Assembly (NCBI RefSeq): GCF_902635505.1 | Contig: NC_045432.1 | Location: forward strand, 7,561,275 to 7,625,274 | Direction: 5' to 3' | Length of the DNA stretch: 64,000 nucleotides | DNA from: Sarcophilus harrisii | Lineage: Eukaryota > Chordata > Mammalia > Dasyuromorphia > Dasyuridae | Shown here: one piece after another, positions 59,823 to 64,000 of the stretch | Layout of the letters: each line of letters opens with the position of its first letter | Numbering within the stretch: the stretch's first letter is position 1 | Position numbers and translations under genes: made by a program | The notes under the pieces: generated by a model | What the model was told of the DNA's origin: nothing | Databases searched by the model: none | The model's input: only the letters and a program-made list of their open reading frames with translations

Positions 59823-62165
59823 TCTCTTGATCCTAAGCTACCTGTCCTCTCTAGCAGGTTGAATTGCTCCATCATCTCTTCCCCTCCATCTGCCTCTCCT
59901 CGTCTGCTGATTGCTTCCCAACAAATGTGCCTGTTCCTTTCCATCCTCAAAAATTCCTCACTTGATCCATCCATCCCCACTGTCTTTCCATATCTCTCTT
60001 CCCTTTTTTGATTAAACTTTGAGAAGGCTTTATACAATAGGTGGCTTTTCTCTTACTCATCCTAATTCTCTGCAAACTTGCATCTATCTCTGCTTAGGAG
60101 ATATGCTGAATCAAATATCCCGTAGACATCTTAAAGTCAATATATCCGAAACTAAACACATTTACTTTCCCCCTAAGTCTCCCCTCTTCCTAACTTCTCT
60201 GTTATTGTTAGGAGCCCACTAAACTCTGAGTTGTCCAGGTTCTCAACCCTTCTCTCACCCACTTTATTTAATCTGTTGTAAAGTTCTGTCGATTTTGACC
60301 ATGTGACATCTCTCAGATATACTCTTTTCTCTTCTGACGCCGACACCACTCTGGTGCAGGACCTGGACTATTGTAATAGCCTTGCTATTCTCCCCGTGTA
60401 CTACTTCACTTGGAGATCTTTTCAGCTCCCATAGATCTAACGACCATCTCTATGCTGATCATTCTCACATCTACTTATCTTGCCCAACCACTCTGCTGAC
60501 CCCCAATCTTTAATCTCCAACTGCCTCTCAGATATCTAGAACTGGATGTCTGCCAGCCATCATACTAAACACATGTCCAAAACAATTATCTGTCTGCCTA
60601 AATCCTCTTCCCTTCTATCTTCTCCATTACTGTAAAAGGTAGCACCATCCTCCTAGTCCCCCAGAGCTCAAAATGTGGGAGTCCCCCCAACTTCTTCATT
60701 CTCCATCCAAGCTGTTGCCAAAGCCGCTCTGCAGCATCTCTCAAACATGCTTGTTTCCTTCCTCTGACACTGTCAACACTGGCAGTGCAGACTCTCATCA
60801 CCTCATGCCTCAATTATTCCAGGCTACTGGAATATTCCAAAAGCCTGCTTCTGGATCTCCTTGGCTTAAGCCTTTCTCTACTCAGTCCATTCTCCACTTC
60901 AGTGTCAAAGTGATCATCTTAAAACACAGGTCTGACCATGTCAACCTTTCCTTCACCCCTCCTAATACCAGTGGCTCCCTACCTAGGGCCTCCAGGAACA
61001 AATACAAAATGCTGTTTGGCATTCAAAGCCCTTCATAACTTAGCCCTCTCTTTCCTTTCCAGTGTTCTCATACCTTATTCTCTGACAGGTACTTTTTGAT
61101 CAGATGATTCTGGCCACCTGGTTGTTCTATGAACAATATTCCACCTCTTTGGGCATTCTCTCTATCTGTCCCCCATGCCTAGGATGCTCTTCTGACAAGG
61201 GAAGTCCCAAAACTCTCTCTCACACTCTCTCAGACTTTGGGGGGAAAGCTTGGGAAACTCCCTCAGAGAAGCTCTCCCCTGAGAGACTCGCCCCAGGGAA
61301 TCAAGATAAGTGGTTTCATTCTGTTATCTGGGTGGGACTAGTTGAGTCCAGGACCACGCCTACTTAGCCCCAGCTGGAGATGGAGATTTCTATCCAACTC
61401 TAGAGTTGGAGATTAGTCCAGGGACACTCATTCAAATGGAAAATTTCTATTCAATTCCGAAAATCTCTGTCTGATCTTAACTCAAACTGCTGTCCAGCCA
61501 AAGTTTCAATTATAAAAAGAGGCAACTTGGGGCTCATTCCTTGCAGAGGACCTAAAAGTAGGAACCTCTCTCTCTCCTTGGCATGGCTGAGACCCTCTGC
61601 CTGCTTAAAAGACATTCTCTTTTCAGCATTACTCCCTTTTTCTCTCTCTTACCTATTTCCCTAACAGGACCTTATTCATCTCTCTGTCAGGATTTCTCTG
61701 CTAGAAACTTTCTCTGCTAGATCTTTACTTCTCTGTCAGGACCTGTCACTAAGGAAGTCAGCCTGCAAAAGCTGATTTCTCAGTTCTAATAATAAACTTC
61801 CTTTGCCAATTTAACTTTTCAGGTTCATAAAGTCATTTATGAAGGAATGAATTTCTGACCAGACGGGGGTTCCCACAACTCCCTACCCTGAGCCAAACCT
61901 CATCACTTCCACCACTCTACCTACTGACCTTCCTGGCTTCCTTTAAGTTCCAAGAAGCCATCCCCAATCCCTCTTGATCCTAGTCCTTTCCCTATTTCTC
62001 CGGTGTGTATCTTGCTTTGCACATATTTGTTTGCATAATATCTCTTCATTCAGATTGTAACTTCCTTGAGGGTAGGGGATGCCTTTTGCCCTTTTTTGTA
62101 GCTCTAGCACTTAGCCCAGGGGCCTGGCACACAGAAAGTAATTAATAAATGTTTATTTGATTAAA
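59823..62165 (+). mobile_element. Overlapping L2 LINE copies (sense), split by an LTR
   Basis: L2 coding motifs occur more than once. 'caatatatccgaaactaaac' (60,140) and 'cttcccttctatcttctcca' (60,610) mark the same part of L2, so at least two copies lie in tandem (about 59,823-60,410 and 60,415 onward). The second reaches 'gtcccccatgcctaggatgc' at 61,190, is interrupted, and resumes at about 61,890 to the terminus 'aattaataaatgtttatttg'. Confidence 0.85.
61193..61877 (+). mobile_element. Solo LTR-like fossil inside L2, about 0.69 kb
   Basis: The insert that splits the L2 starts TGACAAGG and ends TTCCCACA. It has a TATA-like TTATAAAAAG near 61,510 and AATAAA at 61,791-61,796, the layout of U3, R and U5. 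No internal region and no partner LTR, so it would be a solo LTR. It is younger than the L2 it entered. Exact ends and family uncertain. Confidence 0.5.
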
Positions 62166-62196
62166 AAGTTGGAAGGGACACAAGTAGAGAAGCACT

Positions 62197-62277
62197 TTGA
62201 AAGACAAGAAGATGATTTTATATTTGAACCTGGAGGTGATTGGGAATCACTAAAATTTATGGGGATTGGAATAGGGT
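62197..62277. repeat. Short inverted duplication, left arm (81 bp)
   Basis: Lies in an antisense L2 scrap (about 62,166-62,300). Its reverse complement is at 62,623-62,703 with two mismatches in 81 bases. Confidence 0.95.
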
Positions 62278-62309
62278 GGGAGGGAAGGTGATATGGTCAG
62301 AACTGGTTC

Positions 62310-63360
62310 GCCAAGGCATAAACAGTCAAAGAATTATGAACTGACAGTTTTCAGAACAAGAAATTAAAGCTATGGTCATAAGAAAAAAAATGCTCTAAAT
62401 CACTACTGATTAGAGAAACCGCTATTAAAAACAACTCCTAAGCTAACAACTCACACCTATCAGATTGGCAAATATTACAGAAAAGGAAAATGATAAATAC
62501 TTAAGATGTAGGAAAATTGGATACTAATGCACCATTGGAATTATAAACTGATCCAACCATTCTGGAGAGCAATCTGGAACTATACCTAGAGGGTTATAAA
62601 ACTGCATATCTTTGATAAGGTGACCCTATCCCAATCCCCATAAATTTTAGTGATTCCCAATCACCTCCAGATTCAAATATAAAATCATCTTCTTGTCTTT
62701 CAACTGACAACTACTATGTCTGTATCCCAAAGAGATTAAAAAAAAATGAAAAGGATCTATTTGTACAAAAAATATTTTTAGCAGCTCTTTTATGGTGGCA
62801 AAGAATCGGGAATTGAGGGAACGTCCAATTGAGGAATGGACAAATAAGTTGTGGCATATGATTGTAATAGAACTGTGCTATAAGAAATGATGAGCAGGAT
62901 AATTTCTGAAAAACATGGAAAGATTTATGTGAATTGATGCAAAGTGAAGAAAGCAGAACTAGGAGAATACTGTACGTAGTAATAGCAATATCATATGATT
63001 AACTGTGCGTGACTTAGTTATTTTTTCAGCAATACAACTATTCAAGATTATTCCAAAGGACTCATGATGAAAAAATGCTATCCAACTCCAGAGAAAGATA
63101 TGATGGAATCTGAATACAGATTGAAAGATAATATTTTTCATTTCTTTATTTTTGTGTTTTTTCACAACATAATTAGTATATAAATCTATTTTGCATGACT
63201 ACACATGCATAACCCTATATCAAATTGTTTACCACTTCAGGGAGGGGGAAGGAGAGGGAAGAGGAATGGAAAAGATGTGGAACTCAAACTTTTTAAAAAA
63301 TAATGTTAAATTTGTTTTTCCATTAACTGGGGAAAATGTTATTCAAAGAAAATAGAAAAT
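62310..63360 (+). mobile_element. L1 3' region with an 81-bp foreign insert
   Basis: 'aagctatggtcataagaaaa', 'cacacctatcagattggcaa', 'ttctggagagcaatctggaa', then after the insert 'tctgtatcccaaagagatta' and the 3' UTR to about 63,360. The stretch at about 62,618-62,710 is not L1 but inverted L2 copied from 62,197-62,277. Confidence 0.88.
62623..62703. repeat. Short inverted duplication, right arm (81 bp)
   Basis: Reverse complement of 62,197-62,277 (79 of 81 bases). It sits where L1 copies normally carry about a dozen bases between TTTGAT and CTACT, so it replaced or interrupted that spot. Confidence 0.95.
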
Positions 63361-64000
63361 AAAATCTGGGTTAGTTAAGGTTGAGGTATTAAAAGTTACA
63401 TCTACCATGTTGTCAGATTTTTAAAAAAAGAAAAAAAAAGGATGAACTGCTCTTTGGACACCTGGACAACTAAGTGGAATGAACTGGAGGAAACTGATGG
63501 GCTTCAATAGACAGCTATCTGCAAAATTCCAGATGTGCTTATTTGATTTTAATCAGATGCTTAAAGAAACCAGATGAAAACTTTTGGCACTACTAAATAA
63601 AATGTCTAAAGTGTAATGTCAACATTTCAATCAGCTTTCTTATGGCTCCGTTCCTAACAACAGTAACTTAGACCAAAACACCTCTCCAATAGGAATCGTT
63701 TCCTCAATTAAAATGTAAGTTCTTTTTAGGGCAGTGAGTGTCTCTATTTCATACTGCTACATGCCCAGGACCGTATGCATACAGCGTCTTGGGCTTGCTT
63801 CCTAAACATGTTATTCCTTCCTTTATTACCACAGCTTTTTCAATCAATGACCAATCTTTGCCCCAGATGGAGTAGAGCTAGAGGGTGTGGAGATAATACT
63901 GTGCCCACTTTGGAGGTCTGTGCCAGTTAAGCACAAATTCTGCAAGGCCTATTACCTTTAAGGTTCAGTTTATTTATAATGGAAGCAGGACAGGTTCAGC
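63361..64000. other. Right end of window, presumed VAMP7 intron 1
   Basis: Mostly unassigned. A worn L2 3' end may lie at about 63,700-63,790. No CpG-rich promoter or exon 1 seen here or elsewhere upstream of exon 2. Confidence 0.4.

Overview
The window is nuclear DNA of a marsupial. Abundant L2/CR1-type LINEs, marsupial-type L1 3' ends, MIR/CORE SINEs, and a tRNA-SINE of the kind common in Australian marsupials all point that way. The coding exons found match one vertebrate gene. An Australian (perhaps dasyurid) species is my guess from the SINE and L1 types; I cannot prove it by reading alone.

Layout. Bases 1 to about 10,970 are one giant minisatellite with an 18-bp unit, organised into a higher-order repeat of about 5.86 kb that itself contains a 1.63-kb duplication. 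The unit lacks stop codons in all six frames, so the block is full of long open frames that should not be read as genes. From about 11 to 18.9 kb lie interspersed repeats with no gene recognised. From 18,962 to beyond the right edge, on the minus strand, lies VAMP7 (TI-VAMP), a longin-domain R-SNARE. All seven coding exons are present with consensus splice sites and together encode exactly 220 residues, the length of human VAMP7. The start codon is at 46,174-46,176 and the stop at 20,978-20,980, followed by a 3' UTR of about 2 kb. The non-coding first exon and promoter are not seen and probably lie beyond 64,000, so 46,187-64,000 would be intron 1.

The introns carry L2, L1, RTE-like and MIR/SINE copies, often nested. 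Four things stand out besides the array: two 5'-truncated L1 copies with clean target-site duplications that start at the same L1 position; an ORF1-only (half-L1-like) element; two local inverted duplications of L2 sequence with about 94% and 97.5% identity, far closer than unrelated L2 copies would be; and a perfect three-copy 49-bp tandem repeat. Two to three possible LTR fossils are noted at low to moderate confidence. No RNA gene, CRISPR array or second protein-coding gene could be supported.
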